64,000 nt of DNA from Bacillus sp. FJAT-49736 (GCF_018343615.1 NZ_JAGYPI010000004.1:1588-65587); one strand, 5' to 3'; numbered from the stretch's first letter, positions 1 to 11,873 are shown. The notes: generated by a model not told the origin, from the letters alone. Program-made: numbers and translations.

Positions 1-138
<138 letters not shown>

Positions 139-190
139 GTGTTTGATTAGCTCATAAAAAATTTAAAACATTGACGTTTTGTTCTGTTTA

Positions 191-254
191 GTTTTCAAAG
201 ATCAATTGTTTTTAACGACTCTAATATAATACCATGTGTTAAATGTTTTGTCAA
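191..254 (-). promoter_or_regulatory. rrn promoter and boxA-type leader
   Basis: On the minus strand a -35 TTGACA (249-254) and a -10 TATTAT (226-231) are separated by exactly 17 bases, a strong SigA promoter. About 20 bases further on, the leader contains TGATCTTTGAAAAC (191-205), which matches the boxA antitermination element found ahead of Bacillus 16S genes. Only one promoter is clear; tandem P1/P2 promoters are common in rrn operons but a second one is not obvious here. Confidence 0.8.
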
Positions 255-424
255 CCACTTTTATTATAATAAAGACTATATTTACATTGATTAGTTAAAT
301 CATTTTTAAACCAACGAGTATTATTCTACTAAAATTTCTAAACGAATGCAATACTTTTTTATAAGGTAATATTTAAATCCAAGCTAATATTTTCCCTTCC
401 TATAAAAGCATCGAAAGGAGATGT

Positions 425-1516
425 CTAAATAATCTCCTTGATACTTAAGTCTCTAGCTTTTTCTAAATCTACAATTTCACCATTATCCACAATTTTTACT
501 AATGGTCTAGTTAATGCTGATTGTTTCGTAAACATTATTTCTGCTATTTCATTATTAGATAATTTTATTTTAGTTCCTATGACTAAATTAGTTGAAATCA
601 TATTAAGTAAAATATTGATCACAGATATATCAAATTGACCAAAACAGTCCGAGTTTAAAATTTCAATTGCTTGAAAAGCAGAAACCTTTTTATGGTAAGG
701 ACGGTCGCTTATCAATGCATGAAATACATCAGCAACCGAAACTATTCTTGAAAGAGGGTAGATTTTGTCCCCTTTCAACTTCATCGGATAGCCGGAACCA
801 TCCAACCGCTCATGATGTTGGAAAATTGCTAGCTTTGTTTCAGGCTTGAGCAGCGAGATATTTTGAATCATTTTAAGACTTTGGCCAACATGTTCTTGGA
901 CTTCGTTCATTTCCCCTAAAACGAGGCTTCCTTCTTTTTTTATTATGTTCGGAGACACCTTTGACATCCCTACGTTCGCTAAACATCCTGCCAATGCTGC
1001 CTGTAAATATTGTCCCTTGGAATAATTCATTTTTTTAGCTATCAAGCTACTTAAAAGACCTACTGCAATTGAATGGTGATATATGTATTCATCTTTATTG
1101 GAATAGTTATGAATAGAAAGAAGCTGCTTACTACCGTCTTCTATACTCTCGAGTAACGGGTATAAATAATCTCTAACACTCGCAATATTGATCATTGCTC
1201 CCGATTGCCAATTTTTAAAATCTGATTTATACCTTTGAACTGCATTGTTATATTGCTTTTCAAATGATGAGGTCTCCAATTTATTATCAACTTTTACTTC
1301 CTTCGGTATATTTTGCTCATTGCCTTCTACCTTTAAGAAGCTTCCATCCGCCATTTTATTTTCAATACTAACTTCGTCTATATTAAAAGCTTTTAAAACT
1401 TTAATATAACTTTTATCAATAATAGTGTTTTTAGGAATAATAGGAGAGCCTGTCATTCCCATAACATCATCTTCTAAAATACAACCCTCTTTAAGATTTC
1501 CCACCCTAATTTTCAT
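425..1516 (-). CDS. HD-GYP-like protein with lost HD dyad
   Basis: A 363-residue protein with an N-terminal DUF3391-like segment (about 1-55), a low-complexity linker, and an HD-GYP domain (about 130-310). The GYP signature is intact (HHERLDGSGYP at 234-244) and the preceding H147/H148 and H209 are present. The HD dyad that ligates metal in true HD-GYP cyclic-di-GMP phosphodiesterases should fall at 180-181 but reads Ala-Asn, and the following Lys is Met184. Catalysis is therefore doubtful and a binding or regulatory role is more likely (inference). The ATG at 1516 has a GGGGTGA ribosome site. It follows gyrA after a strong terminator, so it is probably transcribed separately. Confidence 0.85.
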   Translation of the reverse strand: MKIRVGNLKEGCILEDDVMGMTGSPIIPKNTIIDKSYIKVLKAFNIDEVSIENKMADGSFLKVEGNEQNIPKEVKVDNKLETSSFEKQYNNAVQRYKSDFKNWQSGAMINIASVRDYLYPLLESIEDGSKQLLSIHNYSNKDEYIYHHSIAVGLLSSLIAKKMNYSKGQYLQAALAGCLANVGMSKVSPNIIKKEGSLVLGEMNEVQEHVGQSLKMIQNISLLKPETKLAIFQHHERLDGSGYPMKLKGDKIYPLSRIVSVADVFHALISDRPYHKKVSAFQAIEILNSDCFGQFDISVINILLNMISTNLVIGTKIKLSNNEIAEIMFTKQSALTRPLVKIVDNGEIVDLEKARDLSIKEII

Positions 1517-1567
1517 ACCTTCACCCCAGTGTAAGTGTCAAAGCAGTTTCCTTTTTATATATTTTAC

Positions 1568-1594
1568 CAAAAAAAAGACATCAAAACGATGTCT
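1568..1594 (-). terminator. Intrinsic terminator after gyrA
   Basis: On the minus strand a 7-bp stem AGACATC/GATGTCT with a five-base loop is followed by eight T residues. It lies just beyond the gyrA stop at 1603 and would end the dnaA-gyrA block before the HD-GYP gene. Confidence 0.85.
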
Positions 1595-1602
1595 CTTTAA
1601 AA

Positions 1603-4086
1603 TTATTCATTAATATTTTCATCCTGATCTTCTTCAAGATCAACTGTTTCTTCCTCGGAATCCTTTTCTACTTTTGCAACCGTCGCAACATACTCATCTT
1701 CTGCAAGTTTTATTAACTTAACACCTTGTGTATTTCTGCCGAGTAGTGAAATATCGCTCACAGCCATTCTAATTAATACTCCACCGCCAGTGATTAACAT
1801 TAAGTCCTCTTCACCAGTCACTGTTTTAACAGCAATTAGGGATCCATTTTTCTCTGTAATATTACATGTTTTAATCCCTTTTCCGCCACGGCTTTGAAGA
1901 CGATATTCTGCAGCAGGAGTGCGTTTTCCATAGCCATTGATAGTTACTATTAAAACTTCATTGTTCTCATCAAGTATTTCCATTCCAACTACATCATCAT
2001 TATTTGAAAGGGTAATCCCTTTTACACCAGTTGCTGTTCTTCCCATTGATCTTACATCTGTTTCAGGAAAACGTATAAGCATACCATTTTTTGTTCCAAT
2101 GATGATATCCTTATTCCCATCTGTAAGCTTAACAGAAATCAATTCGTCTTCTTCTCTTAAATGAATAGAAATTAGCCCGTTTGTCCTAATATTAGCGAAT
2201 TCAGATAGTGGTGTACGCTTTGATATTCCCTTTTTCGTTGTAAAGAACAAGAAAGAGTCTTCTACGAATTCTTCCACTCGGATAATGGTATTAATCCATT
2301 CATCTTTTTCAATTCCTAATAAGTTTATAATTGGCAGGCCTTTCGCAGTACGGCTATATTCAGGTATTTCATAACCCTTTGCCCTATATACTTTCCCCTT
2401 GTTGGTAAAGAATAATATAGTATCATGCGTGGAAGTGGTTAAAAGATGCTCTACAAAATCATCTTCATTTGTTCCCATTCCTTGGACTCCTCGTCCCCCA
2501 CGTTTTTGGCTGCGATAAGTTGAAATTGGCAGGCGCTTAATGTATCCATTATGAGTCAAGGTTACCACGATATTTTCTTGTGGAATTAAATCTTCATCCT
2601 CAATATGTTCAAGTCCACCTGAAACAATTTCTGTTCTTCGGGTATCGTTAAAGCGTTCTTTAATTTCTAGCAATTCCTCGCGAATGATATGCAGAACCTT
2701 TTCTTCATCCGCTAAAATTGCCTTTAATTCAGCAATTAATTTAATTAATTCTTGATACTCTTCTTCAATTTTTTCTCTTTCCAAACCTGTTAATCTTTGA
2801 AGACGCATATCAAGAATAGCCTGAGCTTGCTTCTCAGATAAAGAAAATTGTTCCATCAAGCCAGTTCTAGCAATATCCGTTGTTTGAGATGAGCGAATTA
2901 AGCTAATAATTGCATCTATATGATCTAATGCAATTCTTAATCCCTCCAAAATATGGGCACGAGCTTCCGCTTTTCTTAATTCGAACTCCGTTCTGCGGCG
3001 AATAATAACTTTTTGATGCTCTAAGTAATGGTATAAGCATTGCTTTAGATTTAATACCTTTGGTTGTCCATTTACTAGGGCTAAGATATTAATACCAAAA
3101 GTAGTTTGTAAAGCAGTATGCTTATATAAATTATTAAGCAGTACATTTGCGTTTGCATCTCTGCGAACTTCGATGACAACCCTCATACCAGTGCGGTCAG
3201 ATTCATCGCGTAAGTCTGTAATCCCGTCAATCTTTTTATCTCTTACTAACTCAGCAATTCTTTCTACTAACTTCGCTTTATTTACTTGATAAGGAATTTC
3301 CTTAATAATAATCATTTCTTTTCCATTTGCCTTTTGCTCAATTTCCACACGAGCTCTTAAGGTAATGGAACCTTTTCCTGTTTCATAGGCTCTACGTATT
3401 CCACTTCTTCCGACAATTAATCCCGCGGTAGGAAAATCTGGACCTGGAATATACTCCATTAATTCTTGAAGTGTTATGTCTGGTTCCTTACTTAAAGCAA
3501 GAACTCCATCAATTACTTCACCGAGTTGATGTGGGGGAATATTCGTTGCCATCCCGACCGCGATTCCCGAGGTACCATTTACTAATAAATTAGGAAATCT
3601 CGATGGTAAAACTACAGGTTCTTTTTCAGAACCATCATAGTTATCTTGATAATCTATCGTATCTTTATTTATATCACGAAGCATTTCCATCGATATTTTT
3701 GACATACGTGCTTCCGTATAACGCATAGCAGCTGCAGAATCTCCATCCACAGAACCAAAGTTTCCATGTCCATCTACAAGCATATAGCGATAGCTAAAAT
3801 CCTGTGCCATACGTACCATTGTTTCATAGACAGCTGAATCTCCATGGGGGTGATACTTACCGATTACCTCCCCAACGATACGGGCGGACTTTTTATATGC
3901 TTTATCCGAAGTCATTCCCAAATCGTTCATTGCATAAAGTATTCTACGGTGAACAGGCTTTAAACCATCCCGTACGTCTGGTAGTGCACGAGAAACGATA
4001 ACACTCATTGCATAATCAAGGAAGGAAGTACGCATTTCCTTGCTTAAATTTACTTCTTTAATACTTTGATTCGGCGTTTCAGCCAT
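1603..4086 (-). CDS. gyrA: DNA gyrase subunit A
   Basis: An 827-residue type IIA topoisomerase subunit that breaks and rejoins DNA during negative supercoiling, as an A2B2 complex with GyrB. The catalytic tyrosine is Y123 in AAAMRYTEA. The quinolone-determining region reads [10 protein letters not shown], with Ser84 and Glu88 as in sensitive Bacillus enzymes. The C-terminal beta-pinwheel carries the GyrA box as QKRGGRG (one conservative change from QRRGGRG) and ends in an acidic tail (about 800-827) typical of Gram-positive GyrA. The ATG at 4086 has an AAAGGAGG site eight bases upstream. It lies 63 bases after gyrB, as in Bacillus, and ends at a strong terminator. Confidence 0.99.
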   Translation of the reverse strand: MAETPNQSIKEVNLSKEMRTSFLDYAMSVIVSRALPDVRDGLKPVHRRILYAMNDLGMTSDKAYKKSARIVGEVIGKYHPHGDSAVYETMVRMAQDFSYRYMLVDGHGNFGSVDGDSAAAMRYTEARMSKISMEMLRDINKDTIDYQDNYDGSEKEPVVLPSRFPNLLVNGTSGIAVGMATNIPPHQLGEVIDGVLALSKEPDITLQELMEYIPGPDFPTAGLIVGRSGIRRAYETGKGSITLRARVEIEQKANGKEMIIIKEIPYQVNKAKLVERIAELVRDKKIDGITDLRDESDRTGMRVVIEVRRDANANVLLNNLYKHTALQTTFGINILALVNGQPKVLNLKQCLYHYLEHQKVIIRRRTEFELRKAEARAHILEGLRIALDHIDAIISLIRSSQTTDIARTGLMEQFSLSEKQAQAILDMRLQRLTGLEREKIEEEYQELIKLIAELKAILADEEKVLHIIREELLEIKERFNDTRRTEIVSGGLEHIEDEDLIPQENIVVTLTHNGYIKRLPISTYRSQKRGGRGVQGMGTNEDDFVEHLLTTSTHDTILFFTNKGKVYRAKGYEIPEYSRTAKGLPIINLLGIEKDEWINTIIRVEEFVEDSFLFFTTKKGISKRTPLSEFANIRTNGLISIHLREEDELISVKLTDGNKDIIIGTKNGMLIRFPETDVRSMGRTATGVKGITLSNNDDVVGMEILDENNEVLIVTINGYGKRTPAAEYRLQSRGGKGIKTCNITEKNGSLIAVKTVTGEEDLMLITGGGVLIRMAVSDISLLGRNTQGVKLIKLAEDEYVATVAKVEKDSEEETVDLEEDQDENINE

Positions 4087-4149
4087 TCTGACAACCTCCT
4101 TTTAAGAGAAGCAAGCAACCAGCGATAACTGATTGCTTTTGAAATCACA

Positions 4150-6084
<1,935 letters not shown>

Positions 6085-6247
6085 TCACCTACACTTCCTA
6101 ATAAATAAATTCTTGAAAGCATGAATAAAAAAATCGAATCCGTACAAGGTATAAAAAGGCTGTTTTCGCATAGCGATAAGGACGTTTATAAAGATTCAAT
6201 TAATTTTAGTAACATGGTTAAGAAAAGTGACTTTAAGAATAATACAA

Positions 6248-6502
6248 TTATTTAAAAGAAATCTGCTGACTTCCGTATTTTGTTCTTTTATTAAGCGTAT
6301 TTGAGGCTAATGGTGAGAGATAAACTTGATGTTTGGTAATGATTATTGATTTATATTCTCCCTTTGATAAATTGATTATCTCATGGTTTCTTATCTGGAA
6401 AAATTCCAGCATAATTGGTGAATCGTGAACGGATCCTTTGTCGAGAATTGCAATAATATCATTACTTTGTACCAATACATCTTCACCTACATGAACATAC
6501 AC
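6248..6502 (-). CDS. remB: Extracellular matrix regulator RemB (YaaB, DUF370)
   Basis: An 84-residue small protein of the RemA/RemB (DUF370) family. In B. subtilis RemA is a DNA-binding activator of matrix and osmoprotection genes, and RemB is the paralogue encoded between recF and gyrB. The conserved start MYVHVGEDV and the YKSIIIT segment around residue 50 support the family, and the position immediately after recF (nine-base gap) supports RemB rather than RemA. Membership of the initiation operon is inferred from spacing. Confidence 0.9.
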   Translation of the reverse strand: MYVHVGEDVLVQSNDIIAILDKGSVHDSPIMLEFFQIRNHEIINLSKGEYKSIIITKHQVYLSPLASNTLNKRTKYGSQQISFK

Positions 6503-6511
6503 GTTTCCACC

Positions 6512-7630
6512 TCATTTTCCGCGGGAAATGCATCCTCCTGAAACAATAAAGGTGGATGCTTCTTTTAACGTTTGGTGATCAATTCCTTCGATACTAGTCG
6601 TTGTAACAAATGTCTGAACCTTACCTTGAATTGTGTTTAACAAATGGGACTGACGATAATCATCTAATTCTGACAAAACATCATCTAGAAGCAGAATGGG
6701 ATACTCACCAATTTCAGAATGAATTAGCTCTATTTCAGCCAATTTCAAAGATAAGGCAGTAGTGCGTTGCTGACCTTGTGAGCCAAAAGTTTGAACATCA
6801 CGGTCATTTACATTGAAAGCCATATCATCCCTGTGAGGCCCTACCAAAGTTACACCACGTTCGATTTCCCTGTTTCGAATGGAGGCAAATTTCTCCTCAT
6901 ATATCTTTATCATGTTTGACGAATCCAGTTCTTCTGATACATCTAACGAGGGTTTATATACTATTTTTAAGGATTCAAGCCCTCTTGATATTCCTTTATG
7001 GATAGGACTTGCCCATTCTTGCAGCATTTTAATAAAATCAAATCTTTTCATATTGATTTTTACTGCACTTTGAATGAATTGATCTGTCAAAACATCTAAA
7101 ATAGTTTCATCCTTTTGTTTCTTAACTTGAAGCTGCTTCAAATAATGATTCCGTTGCTGCAAGATTTTTTGATATTGACCAATATCATGTAAATAAACAG
7201 GGGAAACTTGCCCTAACTCCATATCAATAAAACGTCGCCTTACTTGTGGACTCCCTTTAACGAGATTTAAGTCTTCGGGAGCAAACATGACGACATTCAT
7301 ATTTCCTATATATTGGCTTAGCTTTCGTTGTTCAATATGATTAAATTTAGCCTTTTTTCCTTTTTTAGATATTATTAATTCTAAGGGGAAAGAACCGCTT
7401 CCTTTTTTTATCCTCCCATTTATTTTAGCATATTCTTTATCCCAACGTATCAAATCTTTATCATTTGTTGTACGGTGAGACTTTGCCATTGCTAAAACAT
7501 AGAGGGATTCCATCACATTTGTTTTACCCTGTGCATTTTCCCCAAGAATAACATTCACTTTATTTTCAAATGAAATGGATAGCTTTTCATAGTTGCGGTA
7601 ATTAATTAAATCCAGCTCTTCAATATACAT
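6512..7630 (-). CDS. recF: DNA replication/repair protein RecF
   Basis: A 372-residue SMC-like ATPase of the RecFOR pathway, which loads RecA at gapped DNA and supports restart of stalled forks. The Walker A motif is GENAQGKT (30-37); the C-terminal signature and Walker B appear in GPHRDDM and [13 protein letters not shown]. Length matches Bacillus RecF (about 370). The ATG at 7630 has an AAAGGATG ribosome site. It sits between yaaA and remB in the conserved order. Confidence 0.98.
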   Translation of the reverse strand: MYIEELDLINYRNYEKLSISFENKVNVILGENAQGKTNVMESLYVLAMAKSHRTTNDKDLIRWDKEYAKINGRIKKGSGSFPLELIISKKGKKAKFNHIEQRKLSQYIGNMNVVMFAPEDLNLVKGSPQVRRRFIDMELGQVSPVYLHDIGQYQKILQQRNHYLKQLQVKKQKDETILDVLTDQFIQSAVKINMKRFDFIKMLQEWASPIHKGISRGLESLKIVYKPSLDVSEELDSSNMIKIYEEKFASIRNREIERGVTLVGPHRDDMAFNVNDRDVQTFGSQGQQRTTALSLKLAEIELIHSEIGEYPILLLDDVLSELDDYRQSHLLNTIQGKVQTFVTTTSIEGIDHQTLKEASTFIVSGGCISRGK

Positions 7631-7676
7631 TTCGTTACATCCTTTACTCCAAGACAGACCTAAATTACTCCAGTAG

Positions 7677-7892
7677 TTAATTAGTTACAACAAACTGGCC
7701 AATTCCAGGTATATCTACTTTGTCACCCGCAACAAGCTTTTTCCCTCTTCTTTGGTCAAGTGCCCCATTTATATAGACCTCATATTCACTCAAAAACCAC
7801 TTTGCCATGCCACCGCTCTGAATAACATCAGCCAATTTTAGAAATTGACCTAAAGTAATATACTCGGTTTCAATCTTTACATTTTTATCCAA
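7677..7892 (-). CDS. yaaA: S4-domain RNA-binding protein YaaA
   Basis: A small S4-like RNA-binding protein encoded between dnaN and recF throughout Bacillaceae, linked to late steps of 50S ribosome assembly in B. subtilis. The family core [20 protein letters not shown] and the C-terminal [10 protein letters not shown] segment are clear. An upstream in-frame ATG at 7904 directly abuts the AAGAGG ribosome site with no spacer, so I prefer the TTG at 7892. That start gives 71 residues, the same length as the B. subtilis protein, and aligns residue for residue with its N-terminus. The start choice is inference. Confidence 0.9.
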   Translation of the reverse strand: MDKNVKIETEYITLGQFLKLADVIQSGGMAKWFLSEYEVYINGALDQRRGKKLVAGDKVDIPGIGQFVVTN

Positions 7893-8006
7893 TATCTTCA
7901 GCATCCTCTTTTTTTTGTATCTAATATATAATTTTACTAAATATTTTCAATGAATACAAAGTATCTTTCAAAGAAGAGGGGACTCTTATGTTTTTAACGC
8001 TATTCG

Positions 8007-8015
8007 TTATCCACA
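8007..8015 (+). promoter_or_regulatory. Isolated perfect DnaA box between dnaN and yaaA
   Basis: A single perfect TTATCCACA lies in the dnaN-yaaA gap, close to the dnaN terminator. It is the only consensus box here and lies about 1.3 kb from the dnaA-dnaN origin part, so its role is unclear. Confidence 0.55.
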
Positions 8016-8072
8016 TGTTAATAACTTTTTTAGCTTAGGACTTTTCCTATTACCTGCAGACAATTTTTTGGT

Positions 8073-8110
8073 AAAAAAATAAATCGGTGTATTAAATAAA
8101 CACCGATTTA
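8073..8110 (-). terminator. Intrinsic terminator after dnaN
   Basis: On the minus strand an 11-bp stem (TAAATCGGTGT with its complement) is followed by seven T residues, just past the dnaN stop at 8120. It should separate dnaA-dnaN transcription from yaaA-recF. Confidence 0.85.
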
Positions 8111-8119
8111 TCTATTTTC

Positions 8120-9259
8120 TTAATACGTTCTTACTGGCAAGATAAGTTGAATAATCGATTCATCATTCATTGGATGAATAATAAATGGTCTCATTGCACC
8201 AGTAAAATTAATTTTAATTTCTAGACCTTCTAGTGCTTTAAGAGCATCCATCATATATTTTGCACTAAAAGAAATTTTTAGATCCTCACCCTCAACAGAA
8301 TGGCTTTGCACCTGCTCAATTACTTTCCCAACCTCTGGAGTATTGGATGATATTTCAATAACACCGGAAGATAGTGTGGAAAGTTTAACTACATTTGGAT
8401 TACGTCCCTCTTTGGCCAGTAATGATGCACGGTCGATTGCCTGTAAAAAGTCCTTTGTATTAATAATGAGCTCTGTTTTGCTTTCATTAGGAATAAGGCG
8501 AGAAGTATCTGGATAATTTCCTTCTAATAATCTGGAAAAGAATAAAAGATGCTTTGCTTTAAATAATATTTGATTCTGAGTAATGACTATTTCCACTGGT
8601 TCATTTGTATCATCTAATATTTTACTTAATTCATTTAAGCTTTTCCCAGGTATTACGATATTGTATTGAGAATCACCAGTGATTTCAATTTCTGCAGTTC
8701 TTTTTGCCAATCGATGACTATCTGTAGCAATACATGATAATTTGTTCATTTCCAGCTGCCAGTTTACACCTGTTAAAATTGGTCGTGTTTCGGAAGCGGA
8801 CACTGCAAAGACTGTTTGTCTTATAACATTTTTTAATATATCCGTAGGGATTCTAATAATGTTTTCTTCTGAGATCTGCGGTAAATGTGGATATTCTTCT
8901 GGATCCAAACCATTTAAGTTAAATTCTGCCTTACCTGATCTAATTACTGTTTGAAATTGGTTAATTACTTCAATTTCAACGGTATCCATCGGTAACTTTT
9001 TAACAATTTCTCCAAAAAACTTTGCTTGTAGCACAATTCCACCAGTAGAATGGATCTCTACTAGTTCATCACCATCTTCTTCCTTAGGAATGAAGGATTC
9101 AATGGATACATCTGAATCACTTCCTGTTAATGTTACACCTTCGCTTGATGCAACCATTTTTATTCCTGTCAGAATAGGTATGGTAGTTCTTGTACTAATT
9201 GCTTTCATTACATCTTGAACGCTTTGAATTAAACGTTCACGCTGAATGGAAAATTTCAT
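8120..9259 (-). CDS. dnaN: DNA polymerase III beta subunit (sliding clamp)
   Basis: A 379-residue sliding clamp (B. subtilis 378) that forms a dimeric ring tethering DNA polymerase and many repair factors. The three repeated clamp domains span the length; the C-terminus ends IIQLILPVRTY, and its P-V-R strand is part of the peptide-binding pocket. The ATG at 9259 has a GGGGGCT ribosome site eight bases ahead. It follows dnaA across the origin element and ends at a strong hairpin. Confidence 0.99.
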   Translation of the reverse strand: MKFSIQRERLIQSVQDVMKAISTRTTIPILTGIKMVASSEGVTLTGSDSDVSIESFIPKEEDGDELVEIHSTGGIVLQAKFFGEIVKKLPMDTVEIEVINQFQTVIRSGKAEFNLNGLDPEEYPHLPQISEENIIRIPTDILKNVIRQTVFAVSASETRPILTGVNWQLEMNKLSCIATDSHRLAKRTAEIEITGDSQYNIVIPGKSLNELSKILDDTNEPVEIVITQNQILFKAKHLLFFSRLLEGNYPDTSRLIPNESKTELIINTKDFLQAIDRASLLAKEGRNPNVVKLSTLSSGVIEISSNTPEVGKVIEQVQSHSVEGEDLKISFSAKYMMDALKALEGLEIKINFTGAMRPFIIHPMNDESIIQLILPVRTY

Positions 9260-9269
9260 GATTTAGCCC

Positions 9270-9412
9270 CCGGTTAATATTAATATTTCTTTTAAAAAAT
9301 CGTAGTAATAGTAATAGGCGTTGTGAATTTGTGGATAACTCAAAATAGTAAAGGAAATACAGTCTATCCACATGTGGATAGACTGTGTATAGGTATAAGC
9401 ATGTTATTCACA
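9270..9412. promoter_or_regulatory. oriC, dnaA-dnaN part: DnaA-trios, AT-rich element, DnaA boxes
   Basis: This gap holds the recognisable parts of a Bacillus basal unwinding system. An AT-rich tract (about 9274-9300) adjoins five consecutive trinucleotides TAG-TAA-TAG-TAA-TAG (9303-9317), the DnaA-trio pattern. A short GC-containing spacer and a perfect DnaA box (TGTGGATAA, 9330-9338) follow. A 28-bp perfect palindrome (9359-9386) contains two head-to-head boxes with one mismatch each, and a further TTATTCACA lies at 9404-9412. The order matches the B. subtilis dnaA-dnaN origin region. Function is inferred from that match. Confidence 0.85.
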
Positions 9413-9432
9413 ATATCCCCTAATAAAAATAT

Positions 9433-10779
9433 TTAGCTTTTAAGGATACTCCGAATTTCCTCAATTTTTTTCTGTAATTGTGCATCACTTTGAATCATTT
9501 TTGATATTTTTTCATGTGCATGGATTACAGTTGTATGGTCACGACCACCAAATTCCTCTCCTATTTTAGGAAGAGAAAAATCAGTTAGCTCCCTGGCAAG
9601 AAACATTGCAATTTGTCGTGGAAATGCTACAGATTGCGTACGTTTTTTCGCCTTGAAATCCTCAAGCTTCACATTGTATTGCTCGCCAACCTTCTTTTGA
9701 ATATCTAGAATGGTAATAACTTTTGGCTTGGAGCTTGGAATAATGTCCTTTAACGCCTCTGCCGCTAAATCTGCATTAATATCCTTATTAATTAATGAGG
9801 AGTAAGCAACAACTCGAATTAATGCCCCCTCCAACTCGCGAATGTTGGAATCAATTTGATTTGCAATATATAACATTACTTCATTTGGGATATCCAGTCC
9901 ATCAGCCTTAGCTTTTTTGCGAAGAATGGCAATTCTTGTTTCTAAATCAGGCGGAGTTATATCTGTTATTAATCCCCACTCGAACCGTGAGCGCAGGCGA
10001 TCCTCTAATGTAGGAATTTCCTTCGGTGGTCTATCACTGGAAATTACAATTTGCTTGCTTTCTTCATGTAATGCATTAAATGTATGGAAAAATTCCTCTT
10101 GAGTTGATTCTTTTCCTGCTAGGAATTGAATATCATCTATTAGAAGAATGTCGACATTTCGATATTTATTTCGAAAATATTCGGCTTTATTATCCCGGAT
10201 AGAGTTAATAAATTCATTTGTGAATTTTTCCGATGAAAGATATACAACCTTTGCTGTTGGATTATGTTCAATTACATAATGACCAATTGCATGCATTAAG
10301 TGGGTCTTTCCTAATCCTACTCCTCCATAAATAAAGAATGGATTATATGCTTTTGCCGGTGCTTCAGCTACAGCTAATGAAGCCGCGTGAGCAAAGCGAT
10401 TTCCAGAGCCAATAACAAAGGTATCGAATGTATATTTTGGATTCAGCATATTTTGATTCAGTTCAGCAGGCTCATCATTATTTAACTTTTTTTGCTTAGA
10501 AACAGGTATTTGTAAATCCTGATCCTCCTGGTTTTGTGGAATGATAAATTTCACAGAAAGCTCTTCGCCTGTGATGTCATAAAGGACACCTGAAATAAGC
10601 TGAACATATCTTCCTTCAAGCCAGTCTCTTGCAAAGTCATTTGGTACGGAGACGATAAATGTATCGCCTTTTAATGAATGAGCTTTAGTTGACTTTAGCC
10701 ACGTTTCAAAGCTGGGCTTACTGATCTTTTTTTCTATTATAGATAGGGCTTTGTTCCAAAGATCAGTTATATTTTCCAA
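9433..10779 (-). CDS. dnaA: Chromosomal replication initiator DnaA
   Basis: The AAA+ initiator that binds DnaA boxes and opens oriC, about 448 residues. It has domain I (about 1-80), a short linker, the AAA+ core with Walker A GGVGLGKT and Walker B LLIDDIQF, and domain IV ending in the DnaA-box-binding signature [11 protein letters not shown]. An in-frame ATG at 10785 is only two bases from the GGAGG ribosome site. The TTG two codons later (10779) has eight-base spacing and gives Met-Glu-Asn-Ile, identical to the B. subtilis start, so I prefer it. DnaA boxes flank the gene on both sides, consistent with autoregulation. Confidence 0.98.
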   Translation of the reverse strand: MENITDLWNKALSIIEKKISKPSFETWLKSTKAHSLKGDTFIVSVPNDFARDWLEGRYVQLISGVLYDITGEELSVKFIIPQNQEDQDLQIPVSKQKKLNNDEPAELNQNMLNPKYTFDTFVIGSGNRFAHAASLAVAEAPAKAYNPFFIYGGVGLGKTHLMHAIGHYVIEHNPTAKVVYLSSEKFTNEFINSIRDNKAEYFRNKYRNVDILLIDDIQFLAGKESTQEEFFHTFNALHEESKQIVISSDRPPKEIPTLEDRLRSRFEWGLITDITPPDLETRIAILRKKAKADGLDIPNEVMLYIANQIDSNIRELEGALIRVVAYSSLINKDINADLAAEALKDIIPSSKPKVITILDIQKKVGEQYNVKLEDFKAKKRTQSVAFPRQIAMFLARELTDFSLPKIGEEFGGRDHTTVIHAHEKISKMIQSDAQLQKKIEEIRSILKS

Positions 10780-10856
10780 TACCATACCCTCCTTTAACCA
10801 TTATTTGTGCAATTACAAAGCTTGAAAAGTTTGTCAGAGCAGTAAATCTATTTTTC

Positions 10857-10886
10857 TTTATATCCTTGTGTAACATTGTTATGCAA
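10857..10886 (-). promoter_or_regulatory. dnaA: Candidate dnaA promoter
   Basis: On the minus strand TTGCAT (10881-10886) and TATAAA (10857-10862) are 18 bases apart, about 75 bases upstream of the dnaA start. A DnaA-box-like TGTGGAAAA lies just upstream at 10923, which would allow repression by DnaA. This is the best SigA-like match in the region. Confidence 0.55.
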
Positions 10887-10922
10887 AAAAATAATAGATT
10901 AATAAATATACATTAGTATTCA

Positions 10923-11238
10923 TGTGGAAAAACATATAATAAGGAAAGAAAAGCAGATTTCGACATTATTCACTGTTTGTGGACAATTTTATTCAAGCGT
11001 TGTATATAAACTATCCACAAGTTATTCACATCTGTGGATAAATACATTATGAAAATAGATATATTCAGAGTGAAAACACATTTATCATATCAAATAATGA
11101 TTGAAGGCGCAATGATATTTGTAAATTATCCACAAGACTAAGTCTATGTGGAAAAAAGTAATTAACAAGTAAATAATTTGTTCAAAACTTGTCAATAAAT
11201 GTTGTGGATAATGGAAAATGTCGAAAAATTTATCCACA
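10923..11238. promoter_or_regulatory. oriC, upstream part: DnaA box cluster
   Basis: An AT-rich gap between dnaA and rpmH with many DnaA boxes. Exact TTATNCACA matches on either strand are at 11022-11030, 11033-11041, 11126-11134, 11203-11211 and 11230-11238. One-mismatch sites are at 10923, 10966, 10978, 11011 and 11147. Together with the dnaA-dnaN cluster this gives the bipartite origin seen in Bacillus. Gene orientation switches here, with genes diverging on both sides, as expected at a replication origin. Confidence 0.93.
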
Positions 11239-11289
11239 TTATTTATTTTGCGCAGCTTTAAGATAAATTTTGGTAAGTATATTCTCGAG

Positions 11290-11319
11290 TTGACAAGTTC
11301 TCTAGTTCATCTTTATAAT
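11290..11319 (+). promoter_or_regulatory. SigA promoter of rpmH-rnpA
   Basis: Consensus TTGACA (11290-11295) and TATAAT (11314-11319) are separated by 18 bases, about 220 bases upstream of the rpmH start. This would give a long leader; nothing clearly structured stands out between the promoter and the gene. Confidence 0.8.
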
Positions 11320-11540
11320 TGAAAGGACTGTCTTTTACTTAGGCTGTTTTTATAAAAGTTGTTGCTTTTCGTCATTTGTTTTAAAATCTAATACAGACAT
11401 AGTTCGGGCATCTTTTCATAGAGAAAAATTATTATTACCTATATACGATGTCTATAAGATTTTCGTTTACAAAAGCAACAAAGTTTAAGAAAAGAGCCTT
11501 AACTGAAATAATTGTTATCCTCGAAGGAGGTGTCATAGAA

Positions 11541-11675
11541 ATGAAAAGAACTTATCAACCAAACACACGTAAAAGAAGCAAAGTTCACGGATTCCGTGCA
11601 CGAATGAGCTCAAAGAATGGACGTAAAGTCTTAGCTAGCCGTCGTCGTAAAGGAAGAAAAGTATTATCAGCTTAA
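11541..11675 (+). CDS. rpmH: 50S ribosomal protein L34
   Basis: A 44-residue, very basic ribosomal protein. MKRTYQPN at the start and the R/K-rich tail ending [10 protein letters not shown] are diagnostic for L34. The ATG at 11541 follows GAAGGAGGTG with ideal spacing; an in-frame extension back to 11448 has no ribosome site and is not part of the protein. It is followed by a terminator and then rnpA, the standard order at bacterial origins. Confidence 0.98.
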   Translation: MKRTYQPNTRKRSKVHGFRARMSSKNGRKVLASRRRKGRKVLSA

Positions 11676-11676
11676 G

Positions 11677-11707
11677 ACCACTGAAACGTCTCAGTGGTTT
11701 TTTTTTA
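11677..11707 (+). terminator. Terminator or attenuator after rpmH
   Basis: The stem ACCACTGA/TCAGTGGT with a six-base loop is followed by nine T residues, directly after the rpmH stop. Because rnpA lies downstream without an obvious promoter, partial read-through is likely. Confidence 0.85.
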
Positions 11708-11718
11708 AATAAAATTAG

Positions 11719-11830
11719 AAAAGCGGAAGTGCCTTGTTCATCGACGATGTCCTATTGAAATTTGAAGTGCCAATTTCACTTATAAAGAGCATTCCCGAAA
11801 GGGCACTAGTCGATGGCCACTTTTGCTAGA
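11719..11830. repeat. Intergenic imperfect palindromic element
   Basis: The 112 bases between the rpmH terminator and rnpA carry terminal inverted repeats: AGCGGAAGTG with CATCGAC on the left matches GTCGATGG with CCACTTTTGCT on the right. The interior contains GTGCC/GGCAC-type pairs. The AAGCGGAAG start resembles interspersed palindromic repeats common in intergenic regions of Bacillus and Geobacillus. No second copy is seen in this window, so the assignment is tentative. Confidence 0.45.
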
Positions 11831-11873
11831 CAAGACGAATCAGTCAATTTGCTTTGAAAAGCAGGTGATCATA

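Noticed and set aside
11448-11540. N-terminal extension of rpmH
   Set aside because: No ribosome site at 11448; a perfect GGAGGTG precedes ATG 11541, which gives the standard 44-residue L34.
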